Below the pieces are notes generated by a model. That model had not been told where the DNA came from. It did no database searches and saw only the letters and a list, made by a program, of their open reading frames with translations. Position numbers and translations under genes: made by a program. Shown here in pieces: positions 1-10,261 of a stretch of DNA of 64,000 bases. The stretch's first letter is position 1, and each line of letters opens with the position of its first letter. Source of the DNA: Nostoc sp. 'Peltigera membranacea cyanobiont' 210A (GTDB taxonomy: Bacteria > Cyanobacteriota > Cyanobacteriia > Cyanobacteriales > Nostocaceae); the NCBI RefSeq assembly GCF_002246015.1, contig NZ_NOLJ01000009.1, positions 258,967 to 322,966 on the forward strand. The letters run 5' to 3'.

Positions 1-1
1 G

Positions 2-433
2 AAGTCAGGGAACCCAATGGGAATTAGAACAGTTAGCGACTTAGTTGCTGGGGGAGCGACTATTGTTAACCGCGAAATCGGTTCTGGTAGTCGGATGCTT
101 TTGGAACAAACACTCCAAAAGGAGCAGATACCGTTCGATGCTGTTCAGGGCTTTGACAATATACTCAAAACTCACCAAGATGTTGCCCAAGCTGTAGTCA
201 GAGGAGTTGCCGATGCAGGTATAAGTACGGCATCTGTCGCTACCGCCTTTGGGCTGGGATTTATCCCTTTACATCGGTCACGATATGATTTGGTGATTCT
301 TAAGGAATATTTAGAAGAAGCACCAGTACAGCAGTTGCTCAGTACTTTGGGACATCGGATGGTTCACTCCCAATTTGAAATTCTTGGCGGTTATGATATC
401 AGCAAAATCGGAGAAGTTGTAGCGACTGTTTAG
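2..433 (+). CDS. XRE/PBP-type regulator, C-terminal part only (cut by window edge)
   Basis: The reading frame is open to the left edge, so the gene starts outside the window. The visible part is the end of a periplasmic-binding-protein-like domain (PBP_like family) and closely matches the C-terminal third of the protein at 25870-27120, for example in the shared stretch ISTAS.A.AFGLGFIPLH and the ending ILGGYD.SKIGEVVA. By analogy the missing part should hold an XRE helix-turn-helix. Such a protein could bind a small oxyanion such as molybdate and repress nitrogenase genes; VnfR repressors are reported for Anabaena variabilis vnf genes, and I infer but cannot prove that this is one. It lies directly upstream of the Fe-protein gene at 952, on the same strand. 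Confidence 0.75.
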   Translation, partial: KSGNPMGIRTVSDLVAGGATIVNREIGSGSRMLLEQTLQKEQIPFDAVQGFDNILKTHQDVAQAVVRGVADAGISTASVATAFGLGFIPLHRSRYDLVILKEYLEEAPVQQLLSTLGHRMVHSQFEILGGYDISKIGEVVATV

Positions 434-1908
<1,475 letters not shown>

Positions 1909-1960
1909 AAGAAGTAAGATTCTTGTTCAGACTCCGGTGCTAAATACAGAGTAAATATCA

Positions 1961-1981
1961 GGTGGGCTATTTTGGCCCACC
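1961..1981 (+). terminator. Hairpin after vnfH
   Basis: A 7-bp GC-rich stem (GGTGGGC / GCCCACC) with a short AT loop lies 52 bp after the vnfH stop. There is no clean T-run after it, so it may be an attenuating or RNA-stabilising hairpin rather than a full terminator. Confidence 0.45.
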
Positions 1982-2155
1982 CTCTGACCAATCCTTGAAA
2001 ATGGAGGTAATCGAATAGCTGATCTTAACTCTGTGTGTTTGATCTTCACCGTGTTAACACCAATCTACCAAGGTGTACACAGCAAAATTAATACTTTAAT
2101 AGTCTAGTTCGTGTTTTTGTTTTCTCCTTCTCTAACCTAGTTGATGTTTATGTTT

Positions 2156-2192
2156 TAGGGGATGAGAAACCATCTTTTCCATCCCCTTTTAT
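2156..2192 (+). terminator. Rho-independent terminator before nifE
   Basis: An 8-9 bp stem (AGGGGATG with CATCCCCT) is followed by TTTTATT. This closes the vnfH transcription unit and separates it from nifE. The rest of the 381-bp spacer 1909-2289 is AT-rich and holds nothing else I recognise. Confidence 0.65.
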
Positions 2193-2289
2193 TCCATACT
2201 TTAGATACACAGTTAATAAATGAAAATTATCTTTATCTTTTGGTAATTCAGTTAATACCTAATAACTTCTACCTATTGTCACCAAACAA

Positions 2290-3684
2290 ATGAATCCCAC
2301 ACCAGGAAAAATCAACGATTCATTCAGTGAGTCAAATTCCGAAGATGCTCCTCAGCAACAGAAACTGCATAAAAAAAAGTCCTCTACACAATTACCCCAA
2401 CCTGGAACTACTCAAGGGAGTTGCGCTTTTGATAGTGCAATGATTACCCTAGTACCAATAACTGATGCTGCTCATGTAGTTCACGGGCCAAGTGGCTGTG
2501 CTGCCAGTATTTGGGGAAGTTACAGCAGTCTTTATTCTGGTTCGATGCTGTACAAGATACGTTTTACCAGCGACATCGATGAGAACGATATCATCTTCGG
2601 TGGAGCCAAAAAGCTGTACAAAGGCATTTTAGAATTAGCAAGACGCTACAAACCGACGGCGGTATTTGTTTACTCCACTTGCATCACCGCCCTGATTGGA
2701 GATGACATCGAGGGAGTTTGCAAAAATGCCACGGAGAAAACAGGAATACCCACTATCCCTGTACATTGTCCTGGCTTTATTGGAAACCAAAATTTGGGCA
2801 ACCGTGTTGCTGGTGAAGCGTTGCTAGAACACGTTGTTGGAACATCTGAACCAGACACTAGTACACCTTATGACATCAACCTAATTGGTGAACATAATAT
2901 CGCAGGTGCAATATGGAATGTTCTACCGTTATTGGAGAAATTAGGTATCAGAGTTTTGGCAAAAATTACAGGCGATGCTGTCTACAAAGAAGTTTGCTAT
3001 GCCCATCGTGCCAAACTTAACGTGCTGCTCTCCTCTAAAGCACTAATTAACATGGCAAAAAGCATGGAGAAAAAATATGGCATTCCCTATATTGAAGAGT
3101 CTATCTATGGTATTGAGTCAATCAATCAATGTCTAAGGAATATTGCTGCAAAGTTAGGTGGTTCTGATTTGCAGGAACAGACAGAAAAGTTAATTGTAGA
3201 AGAAACTGCTGCAATAGATGAAAAACTCGCTCTGTATATTACCCGATTGCAAGGTAAGCGTATTATCCTTTCTATTGGAAGTTTCAAGAGTTGGTTGATT
3301 ATCTTTGCTGCTAAAAAATTGGGCATGGAAGTTATTGCTATTCTTACTAAGAATAATACTGAGGAGGATAAAATTAGAGTCAAAACTTTGCTAGGTCAAG
3401 ATGGCATAATTCTAGAGCAAAATAGTCCTGAAGAAATCCTACAGATAATTAACTCTAATCTTGCTGATATGTTAATTGCTGATAAACGCTATCAAGACAC
3501 TTCTCTTACAGCTAGAATTCCATTCCTAGATATTAATCAAGAACGCAACCATCCCTATGCAGGGTATGTAGGAATTTTAGAGGTTGTACGAGAATTGTAT
3601 GCTGCTTTTTACAATCCTGTGTGGGAACAAGTATACCAGCCAGCCCCGTGGTCAGTAGGAAATTCTTCTGAGGAGGATATTTGA
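2290..3684 (+). CDS. nifE: Nitrogenase cofactor scaffold subunit NifE
   Basis: NifE pairs with NifN as the scaffold on which the iron-molybdenum cofactor precursor matures. The 464-residue protein has the NifE hallmarks: CAFD motif near residue 45, PITDAAHVVHGP followed by SGCAAS, YSTCITALIGDD, the PGFIG/NLGNR segment and the late PYAGYVG motif. The first 40 residues are a low-complexity, polar tail. It is clearly nearer to NifE than to the VnfE encoded at 48509. It overlaps nifN by 1 nt, so the two are translationally coupled. Having a NifEN pair beside vnfH, apart from any nifHDK, is unusual. Confidence 0.88.
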   Translation: MNPTPGKINDSFSESNSEDAPQQQKLHKKKSSTQLPQPGTTQGSCAFDSAMITLVPITDAAHVVHGPSGCAASIWGSYSSLYSGSMLYKIRFTSDIDENDIIFGGAKKLYKGILELARRYKPTAVFVYSTCITALIGDDIEGVCKNATEKTGIPTIPVHCPGFIGNQNLGNRVAGEALLEHVVGTSEPDTSTPYDINLIGEHNIAGAIWNVLPLLEKLGIRVLAKITGDAVYKEVCYAHRAKLNVLLSSKALINMAKSMEKKYGIPYIEESIYGIESINQCLRNIAAKLGGSDLQEQTEKLIVEETAAIDEKLALYITRLQGKRIILSIGSFKSWLIIFAAKKLGMEVIAILTKNNTEEDKIRVKTLLGQDGIILEQNSPEEILQIINSNLADMLIADKRYQDTSLTARIPFLDINQERNHPYAGYVGILEVVRELYAAFYNPVWEQVYQPAPWSVGNSSEEDI

Positions 3685-4994
3685 TGGCGATTATTAGCGT
3701 TACGAGTACATCAGTTGCAGTTAATCCCCTGAAGCAAAGCCAAACTGTGGGTGCAGTTTTAGCCTTTTTGGGGTTGAAGGGAATGATGCCTTTATTACAC
3801 GGTTCTCAAGGCTGTACTGCTTTGACTAAGGCGGTATTAGTACAACATTTCCGTCAGGCGATTCCCCTTTCCAGTACGGCGATGACCGAAGTTGCAACCA
3901 TTTTGGGTGGTGAGGAAAGAGTTGAACAAGCAATCTTGACTTTGGTGCAGAGATCCAAACCAGAAATTATCGGTCTTTGTAGCACTGGACTGGTGGAAAC
4001 CAGAGGTGATGATATGGGGCGCTTTGTTAAGGAGATTCGCCACCGTCACCCAGAACTAGATTATTTACCAATTGTGCTTGTCTCTACACCAGATTTCAAA
4101 GGTACATTACAGGATGGCTTTGCTGGTGCAGTTGAGAGTATAGTCAGGGAAATTCCTCAAAAAAGCTCCAAGCAAGACGCTTACCCCACACAAATCACTA
4201 TTTTGGCGAGTTCTGCCTTCACACCAGGGGATGTCCAGGAAATCAAAGAGATTGTCACCTCTTTTGGACTTGTACCTATTGTCGTACCAGACCTTTCTGG
4301 CGTACTAGATGGCTCTATAGAAGATTCTTCTAGTGCGATTACAGCTAATGGTACAAATGCAGCACAGTTGCGCTCAATTGGTAGTTCTGTATTCACTTTG
4401 GCGCTAGGTGATAGTATGCGCGGTGCAGCACAAATTTTGGAGCAGAGATTCAATATACCCTACGAGGTATTTGGTGAACTAACCGGATTAGCAGCAGTAG
4501 ATAAATTCCTGCAAGCTTTGGCGGATATCAGTGGTGTCAGCGTACCGGAGAAATACCGCCGTCAACGCCGTCAGTTACAATATGTGATGTTGGAAAATCA
4601 CTTTTACTTTGGTTGCAAGCGAGTGTCTTTGGCGCTGGAACCAGATTTGCTTTGGTCAACAGTTTCTTTTTTGCGATCGCTAGGAGTTGAGATTCACTCA
4701 GCAGTGACAACGACACGCTTTCCTCTACTAGAAAAACTTCCCATTCCTAGCGTCACTATCGGCGATTTGGAAGACTTTGAGCAACTAGCGGTTGGATCTG
4801 ATTTGCTAATTACCAACTCTCATGGAGTAGCGATCGCTCAACGCTTAAAAATTCCTCTCTACCGTCAAGGGATTCCCATTTTTGACCGCTTAGATCATGG
4901 TCAGTTTACCAAAGTTGGCTACCGAGGTACTATGCAACTTTTATTTGATATTGGCAACCTGTTTTTAGAGCAGGAAATAAAGGTTAAGCATTAA
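3684..4994 (+). CDS. nifN: Nitrogenase cofactor scaffold subunit NifN
   Basis: NifN forms the alpha2beta2 scaffold with NifE. The protein (436 residues) shows LHGSQGCTA, the LCSTGLVETRGDD motif and the terminal VGYRGT segment expected of NifN. I choose the ATG at 3684, which overlaps the nifE stop (TGATG) and has AGGAGG 8 bp upstream, over the TTG one codon earlier. No transcription signal separates it from nifE. It differs strongly from VnfN at 50515, so this genome carries two distinct scaffold pairs within 50 kb. A perfect operator palindrome follows about 30 bp after its stop. Confidence 0.88.
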   Translation: MAIISVTSTSVAVNPLKQSQTVGAVLAFLGLKGMMPLLHGSQGCTALTKAVLVQHFRQAIPLSSTAMTEVATILGGEERVEQAILTLVQRSKPEIIGLCSTGLVETRGDDMGRFVKEIRHRHPELDYLPIVLVSTPDFKGTLQDGFAGAVESIVREIPQKSSKQDAYPTQITILASSAFTPGDVQEIKEIVTSFGLVPIVVPDLSGVLDGSIEDSSSAITANGTNAAQLRSIGSSVFTLALGDSMRGAAQILEQRFNIPYEVFGELTGLAAVDKFLQALADISGVSVPEKYRRQRRQLQYVMLENHFYFGCKRVSLALEPDLLWSTVSFLRSLGVEIHSAVTTTRFPLLEKLPIPSVTIGDLEDFEQLAVGSDLLITNSHGVAIAQRLKIPLYRQGIPIFDRLDHGQFTKVGYRGTMQLLFDIGNLFLEQEIKVKH

Positions 4995-5024
4995 ACAGAA
5001 CTAACTCTAACTGTTCATTACAAT

Positions 5025-5045
5025 ATTACCAATAATATTGGTAAT
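5025..5045. promoter_or_regulatory. Mo-block palindrome, site 1 (perfect)
   Basis: Perfect 21-bp palindrome of the form ATTACCAA-N5-TTGGTAAT, between nifN and the HsdR-like gene, 117 bp before the start of the latter. It is the same sequence type as the sites in front of modA, porin, mop, hesA, modD and the RHH gene. Confidence 0.75.
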
Positions 5046-5161
5046 TAGTAGCACAAGATACAATCTTGCCGATCAAGTTCAGCTTTGATAGTTAGTATCA
5101 AGTCCTATACTCCATCGAAAATATACCAACCAATGCCAATAAATTAGGCACAAGCTTTTTC

Positions 5162-6142
5162 ATGAATCCAGCACAGCTAAAAAAAACAACTGTCAAAGCG
5201 AGTGGTGTTAGAAACAAAATTCGTCGCCGTTTTGACCTTACACAATCTGCGATATCCCTACTCAAAAGCCAGCTACACAAACGTAGAGAAGCAATACCTA
5301 CGGCGGGCAAAGCCATCGCACCATCTTTGCTTACTTGGTTTGAGGTTATAGGCTACACAGTTTTATTAGAGTCAGATATTGCTTTGGGTAAGCATCAGAT
5401 TGGGCGAAGTAGTTATAGTGAGGTGGTTTTGTATCAGCGCCTCCATAATGCTTTGCAGAAAATTAACCCGAAAAAACCTGATGAAGTGATCGCCGCAGCT
5501 ATCTATCAGGTTACTTCTACAGAGAGTTCCGACTTGCTGGAAAATAATCGTCGCTTTCACAAATTCTTGACCAATGGTGTGGAAGTTGAATACCTGTATA
5601 ACGAAGAAATAGTTCATGACTTTGTGTGCCTCATTGATACGTCTAATCTACAAAACAATGATTGGCTAGCTATTCATCCCTTGACTATAGTTGAGGGGAG
5701 TTATACTCACTGTCCTGATGTAGTTGTGTTTATCAACGGTTTACCCTTGGCAGTTATTGCCTCGATTCAGCTAAGTGATGAACAGGCGACTTTCAAAGAA
5801 GGTTATCAGCGAATTCAGACCTATTGTCAACAAATACCAAAGCTGTTTGACTACAATACATTCCTAGTTGTTACTTATGGAAATCGGGCACGAATCGGTA
5901 CATTAACCTCAGACTGGCAGGAGTTTTTACCCTGGCGCACCATTGATGGAGAAGATTTTCCTGCCAAGGGCGCAACTGAACTAGAAGTGCTGATTCAAGG
6001 TATTTTTGACAAACGGCGTTTTCTAGAGCAAGTATTGCACTTGATAGTGTTTGAGGAGAACGGAAGCAGCATTAGTAAAAAATTGCTTCGCCGACCTTTT
6101 TGTACTACACAGTACCCCAAAAAATCTTTGCCCCAAGGCTAG
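5162..6142 (+). CDS. HsdR nuclease-domain-like protein without helicase, catalytic site lost
   Basis: From about residue 75 to 305 the 326-residue protein follows the N-terminal nuclease domain of type I restriction R subunits: VVLYQRLHNAL, NNRRFHKFLTNGVEVEY, HDFVCLIDT, then CPDVVVFINGLPLAVI (184-199) and LPWRTIDGED. Active HsdR proteins continue with the E-x-K of the PD-(D/E)xK site (VIELKN); here the corresponding residues are ASIQ, so the nuclease should be inactive. The SF2 helicase domain is absent. The frame is intact and the gene follows an operator palindrome, so it may be domesticated rather than decaying. Its role is unknown; two small unknown genes follow on the same strand. Confidence 0.75.
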   Translation: MNPAQLKKTTVKASGVRNKIRRRFDLTQSAISLLKSQLHKRREAIPTAGKAIAPSLLTWFEVIGYTVLLESDIALGKHQIGRSSYSEVVLYQRLHNALQKINPKKPDEVIAAAIYQVTSTESSDLLENNRRFHKFLTNGVEVEYLYNEEIVHDFVCLIDTSNLQNNDWLAIHPLTIVEGSYTHCPDVVVFINGLPLAVIASIQLSDEQATFKEGYQRIQTYCQQIPKLFDYNTFLVVTYGNRARIGTLTSDWQEFLPWRTIDGEDFPAKGATELEVLIQGIFDKRRFLEQVLHLIVFEENGSSISKKLLRRPFCTTQYPKKSLPQG

Positions 6143-6214
6143 TAAATATTTAGTTATCAGTGATCAGTAGAAAAGCTAAATCACAATTCAAAATTCCCAA
6201 TTGTTACTTTCAGC

Positions 6215-6598
6215 ATGAAAGTTATAACTATGAACACAAGTTGGTATGAACAAGAGCTAGTCAAAGAATTCCAAACGGTTATTGCTCATTCTTTCCCACA
6301 AGTTGAGGAATTGCTAAAACACTGTCATGTTAAACTCATCGAGTCTTATTGGGGAAGACCTCGTGTTCACTTTCTGCCATACTTCACTATTTATTGCCCT
6401 GACAATCTGATTGCTGATGTCAAAGCCAAAATATCTATACTCAGAGAAGTAGCAGAATATGCAGGATTAGTTGAAGTTGTCTGCCTAAATGCTACACATC
6501 TACTACGAGATCCGATGTCGAAGGTAAAGCAGACAGATCCTCGTTTGTGGTTAGAACTGCAATGGCTTGCAACACAAAAACAAGAACATTTACTATGA
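6215..6598 (+). CDS. Small unknown protein, paralogue of 25228-25614
   Basis: I do not recognise a named family. The 127-residue protein shares with the protein at 25228 the pattern ELL..CHV.L..SYWG.P, then an F..Y.P segment, INAT/LNAT, RDP and LWLELQW at the C-terminus, over nearly the whole length. Both copies sit close to nitrogenase genes (after nifEN here, after an Fe-protein gene there). No signal peptide or membrane segment is seen, so it is likely cytoplasmic. A second ATG five codons in (6230) is an alternative start. Confidence 0.7.
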   Translation: MKVITMNTSWYEQELVKEFQTVIAHSFPQVEELLKHCHVKLIESYWGRPRVHFLPYFTIYCPDNLIADVKAKISILREVAEYAGLVEVVCLNATHLLRDPMSKVKQTDPRLWLELQWLATQKQEHLL

Positions 6599-6723
6599 TT
6601 TCCCGACTTTGAGTGCAACTACAAAAGTTCCTGTTGCGCCATCTTTGAATAGATGGCGTGATTAAAACACGCATGAGCATTGTTTTTTTTTGACTAATAA
6701 TTCCCAATCCCTAGTTATTTACT

Positions 6724-7086
6724 ATGAATAAATCCCCCCTTCCCGCAGATGATTTGCCTCCAACTGGAGCACCCATACTTAACGAATTATTCTACAGGCA
6801 ATTAGAAGAAGCTACTTGCAGGCGATTTTATCAAGCCTGCGGCCCAATTATGCGAGTTTTACTATCAAATTGTCACTGGTATTTCAAGATAAATACTAGT
6901 CCTCTGATGTTACTCATTATCTGTTATGACATAGAAAGTTATCTGCATATCGTCGATGCTATTCCCCAGTTCATCAAAAAGCTGAAGCAGTTTTCCAATA
7001 AAGCCAAAATTCACCTTTTTTCACCAGATTATAAAGGAGAACCTTGGGAAATCGAGATTGAAGAAACATCAGATGATGAAGTCTAG
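6724..7086 (+). CDS. Small unknown acidic-tailed protein, possible distant relative of 6215-6598
   Basis: 120 residues, no recognised family. The middle ([20 protein letters not shown]) resembles the EELLKHCHVKL region of the preceding protein, with the same Leu-Leu..Cys-His spacing, and a similar alpha/beta make-up follows. The C-terminus is acidic ([12 protein letters not shown]). It is third in a same-strand group with the HsdR-like gene and may be co-transcribed. Cytoplasmic; function unknown. Confidence 0.6.
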   Translation: MNKSPLPADDLPPTGAPILNELFYRQLEEATCRRFYQACGPIMRVLLSNCHWYFKINTSPLMLLIICYDIESYLHIVDAIPQFIKKLKQFSNKAKIHLFSPDYKGEPWEIEIEETSDDEV

Positions 7087-7164
7087 TCAAGCAGGTGAAT
7101 AGGCGAAAATTTGGTATTAACGAAGGTAGTAGTATTTCCCTTTTTTTAGTGCTTACCCCTTATC

Positions 7165-7190
7165 AGCTGTTCCACATTTAAATTGCATAA
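7165..7190 (-). repeat. Solo IS630-type terminal repeat
   Basis: These 26 bases (beginning AGCTGTTCCACATTTAAATT) match exactly the right terminal inverted repeat of the intact IS630 element at 55896-57084. No second end or transposase is present nearby, so this is a relic, a one-ended remnant or a cryptic end next to modBC. Confidence 0.6.
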
Positions 7191-7267
7191 TTAGGGTGTG
7201 CTTTTCGACCCAGACCACAAAAATTATAAAAATTTTAGATATGCTCTCCTAGATATGGTTTAGCTCA

Positions 7268-9088
7268 CTATTCCATCAAAATTAAGCGCAGAGGATCTAA
7301 ACGCACATACCAAGGAAAAGGTTCGTCTTTTATGGTTGCCCATTTTTCCTTGAAGACTTCTGCTTGCAGATGGTAATCCTGATGACTATTACTAGCAGAA
7401 TGTAGTTTTAAAAATAACGTCATCCGGTGAGGTGTTTCAACTGTCTGTGCTAGCCAACAGGGAAAGGTATTCACCTGTGATGAGTCGTTGGTAAAGATGA
7501 GCTGATGAGCGCGAATGCCAACGTGGGATAATTCACTGTTGATGGGTTCAATGACTTGGAGGCTACAACCCCAATCAAGTGCTTGCACCTGATTTGATGA
7601 TTCAAAAATAACACGAGAGAAGTTCTTGCACCCGGTTAATTGGGCGACACCCACAGTGGTGGGATGCTCAAAAATATCGTATTTGGAGCCATAATGCACT
7701 GCTAAACCATGTTCCAATGCCAATAAGCTAGGGCAAATCTGGTAAGCTTCTTCCATATTATGGGTAACAAATAGAGTTACGCCTTGGTAATCAGCTAGAG
7801 TTTCTGTCATTTGCTGTTCTAGTTGACTACGCAAGTGGGTATCGAGTGCGGAAAACGGCTCATCCAGTAGCAATGCTTCTGGCTGACTTGCCAATGCTCT
7901 GGCTAAAGCTACCCTTTGTTGTTGACCTCCAGATAATTGGTGCGGATAGCGTGAGCCTAATCCCTCTAACTGCATGGCTATTAGCTGTTCTTCTAAGAGC
8001 GCCCTGATATTAAGAGCAGATAATCCTTTGGGTAAGCCGAAAGCAATATTTTGCGCCACACTCATGTGTGGGAAGAGAGCATAGTTCTGCACTAAAAAAC
8101 CGATGCGGCGATCGCGGCTTGGCAGATTTATTCGTTGTTCTGAGTCAAAGAGGACTCTGCCATTTAAGACTATACGCCCTCTTGTCGGCGTTTCTATGCC
8201 GGCAATGCAGCGCAAAATCATGCTCTTACCTGCCCCAGAACCCCCCAACAATCCCAAGGGTTGCTCATTGGTATTAAAAGAAACCTTGAGATGAAAACTC
8301 GGCAGTCGTTTTTCAATATCCACAAATAGTCCTACTGCGGAGTCAGGTACAGACAATGAAAACGATTCTCTCCCGTGTCCGCTTTGTCCCCCTCGTCCGC
8401 CTTGTCCGCCTTGTCCCCCTTGTCTCCTCTTTTCTCTAACTTCCTGCCAATAGCTGACTGCAATAATTCCAGATAGAGAAATTACCATAATGGCGATCGC
8501 CCAAAACCAGGCTTCGTCCATTGCTCCTGCTTCCACAGCAAAATATATTGCCATTGGAATCGTTTGCGTTTGTCCTGGGATATTGCCCGCCAGCATCAAC
8601 GTGGCACCGAATTCACCCAAAGCACGGGCAAAGGCGAGAGTTGTAGCTGCTACAATTCCGGGCAATGCTAAAGGTAAACTGATGCGCCAGAAGATTGCCA
8701 CTTCCGTTGCACCAAGAGTTCTGGCTACCCGCAAGAGATTAGTGTCAATCTGTTCAAACGCTCCCAATGCAGTTTTATACATTAATGGGAAGGAAACAAT
8801 TGTAGCTGCGATCGCTGCACCATACCAGGTAAAAACGATACTGAAGTCTAAAGGCTCCATGAGTTTACCTACGGGGCCATTTTTACCAAAAAATAGCAGC
8901 AGTAGAAAGCCGACAACTGTGGGGGGTAAAATCAGAGGAGCAACAAAGACACCCTCAATCAAGGATTTACCTTTGCCGCGATATCCCAACATCCAGTAGG
9001 CAGCCCAAATGCCAAGGAAGAAGGTAATGAATGTTGCAAGTAATGAAGTTTTAAGTGATATCCAGAGGGGCGATAAATCCAGTGGCAT
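7268..9088 (-). CDS. modBC: Molybdate ABC transporter, permease-ATPase fusion ModBC
   Basis: Inner-membrane molybdate importer, with channel and motor in one 606-residue chain. Residues about 1-220 are the ModB permease with several membrane helices and the EAA loop LGATEVAIFWRISLPLALPG. A Gly-rich linker (GGQGGQGGRGGQ) leads to the ModC ATPase: Walker A GGSGAGKS, signature LSGGQQQRVALARAL, Walker B LLLDEP, H-loop VTHNMEEA. A C-terminal TOBE/Mop-like segment (VGIRAHQLIF) may sense molybdate. ModBC fusions are known in Anabaena. It lies 87 bp after modA on the same strand and is probably in one operon with it. Confidence 0.92.
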   Translation of the reverse strand: MPLDLSPLWISLKTSLLATFITFFLGIWAAYWMLGYRGKGKSLIEGVFVAPLILPPTVVGFLLLLFFGKNGPVGKLMEPLDFSIVFTWYGAAIAATIVSFPLMYKTALGAFEQIDTNLLRVARTLGATEVAIFWRISLPLALPGIVAATTLAFARALGEFGATLMLAGNIPGQTQTIPMAIYFAVEAGAMDEAWFWAIAIMVISLSGIIAVSYWQEVREKRRQGGQGGQGGRGGQSGHGRESFSLSVPDSAVGLFVDIEKRLPSFHLKVSFNTNEQPLGLLGGSGAGKSMILRCIAGIETPTRGRIVLNGRVLFDSEQRINLPSRDRRIGFLVQNYALFPHMSVAQNIAFGLPKGLSALNIRALLEEQLIAMQLEGLGSRYPHQLSGGQQQRVALARALASQPEALLLDEPFSALDTHLRSQLEQQMTETLADYQGVTLFVTHNMEEAYQICPSLLALEHGLAVHYGSKYDIFEHPTTVGVAQLTGCKNFSRVIFESSNQVQALDWGCSLQVIEPINSELSHVGIRAHQLIFTNDSSQVNTFPCWLAQTVETPHRMTLFLKLHSASNSHQDYHLQAEVFKEKWATIKDEPFPWYVRLDPLRLILME

Positions 9089-9175
9089 AGTTTTGTGGAT
9101 AAGAACGGTGCTTATTAGGGCTGGTTTGAGTAGTGCGTTGAATCCTCAACCAGCCTTGTCAAAATTTCTCTGGTG

Positions 9176-9991
9176 TTAACTACCAGCTACCGTAAATCCC
9201 TGTTTTTCAAACACAGCTTTGGCTTGATTGCCCGATAAAAATTGCACAAAATCCTTAGCGGCATCGACATTTTTACTGCTTTTGAGAACTGCGATGGGAT
9301 AAACGATGGGAGAATGGGTTTTTTCAGATGCAGTTGCTACAATTTTGACTTTTGGCGTACTTTTGGCATCTGAGAGGTAGACGATCCCAGCGTCAGCATT
9401 GCCTGATTCTACGTAATTGAGAGCTTGACGAACGTCTTTGGCATAGACGGCTTTGCTTTTAATTTGGTCAAGAATTTTTAATGAAGTTAAAACTTGTTGA
9501 GAATATTGTCCAGCGGGGACACTTTTAGGTTCGCCTAGAGCAATTTTCTTAATGCGTGGTGAAGTTAAGTCTTTGAAATCAGCCACAGTTGTGGAATTTT
9601 GCGGTACTATCAACACCAATTGATTTTTCAGTAAGTCTTTGCGAGTCCCATCAACTAACAAACCTTTTTTCTGTAAAGCATCTATCTGTTTAGTTGCAGC
9701 TGAGATAAAAACGTCAACTCCTGCACCCTGTTCAATCTGTTGTTGCAAAGCGCCCGATGAACCAAAGTTGTAGCTCAGAGTAACATTTGGTTTTTCCTTA
9801 CTGTAGAGAGGTTTGATTTCGTCCATTGCATCTCTGAGGCTAGCAGCTGCTGATATCGTCAAATTTGCTGTTTGGGCTGCTGGACTAGCAGTTGAGGATG
9901 AGTTAGGTGTAGTCGTTTGACTACAGCCGACGATTAGTAAAAACGAGATAAATACCCAACTCACAAAAGTCAAGATGCGTTTATTAATCAT
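9176..9991 (-). CDS. modA: Molybdate-binding periplasmic protein ModA
   Basis: Captures molybdate in the periplasm and hands it to ModBC. The 271-residue protein has a lipoprotein-type signal (LLIVGCSQ, lipobox Cys at about 23), then the ModA core: LTISAAASLRDAMDEI, YNFGSSGALQQQIEQGAGVDVF and GNADAGIVYLSDA. Length and motifs are normal for ModA. It is the first gene of modA-modBC and is divergent from the porin at 10262. The shared 270-bp promoter region carries several ACCAA/TTGGT sites (half-sites at 10031 and 10101, palindromes at 10144 and 10206). Confidence 0.93.
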   Translation of the reverse strand: MINKRILTFVSWVFISFLLIVGCSQTTTPNSSSTASPAAQTANLTISAAASLRDAMDEIKPLYSKEKPNVTLSYNFGSSGALQQQIEQGAGVDVFISAATKQIDALQKKGLLVDGTRKDLLKNQLVLIVPQNSTTVADFKDLTSPRIKKIALGEPKSVPAGQYSQQVLTSLKILDQIKSKAVYAKDVRQALNYVESGNADAGIVYLSDAKSTPKVKIVATASEKTHSPIVYPIAVLKSSKNVDAAKDFVQFLSGNQAKAVFEKQGFTVAGS

Positions 9992-10143
9992 TTGCAGTCT
10001 CTCAAGCGTTTTTTCTTAATTAATTCATAATTTACCAACGTAGTAAGCTAGAAGCCAAAAAAATTGGTAAAAAATTACAGATTACCACTTATAACTGACT
10101 GTTACCAACAACTGCACCGTTAGTGACAAAATTTAGTCAGATT

Positions 10144-10164
10144 TTTACCAACTTATATGGTAAA
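10144..10164. promoter_or_regulatory. Mo-block palindrome, site 2
   Basis: TTTACCAA-N5-ATGGTAAA, a near-perfect copy of the palindrome in the divergent modA/porin promoter region. Half-sites lie at about 10032 and 10101. Confidence 0.65.
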
Positions 10165-10205
10165 AATCTGAAAATCTGGTAATAATAGTGCATCGGGTGT
10201 TTTTT

Positions 10206-10226
10206 ATTACCAACAAATTTAGTAAT
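10206..10226. promoter_or_regulatory. Mo-block palindrome, site 3
   Basis: ATTACCAA-N5-TTAGTAAT, one mismatch from the perfect form, ending 35 bp before the porin ATG. An extra TTGGT half-site follows at 10231. Confidence 0.65.
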
Positions 10227-10261
10227 TAAGTTGGTCTAATAGTATTTGAGGTGTGAGGTTA

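Noticed and set aside
8103-8999. Plus-strand frames opposite modBC
   Set aside because: Antisense shadows of a well-supported gene.
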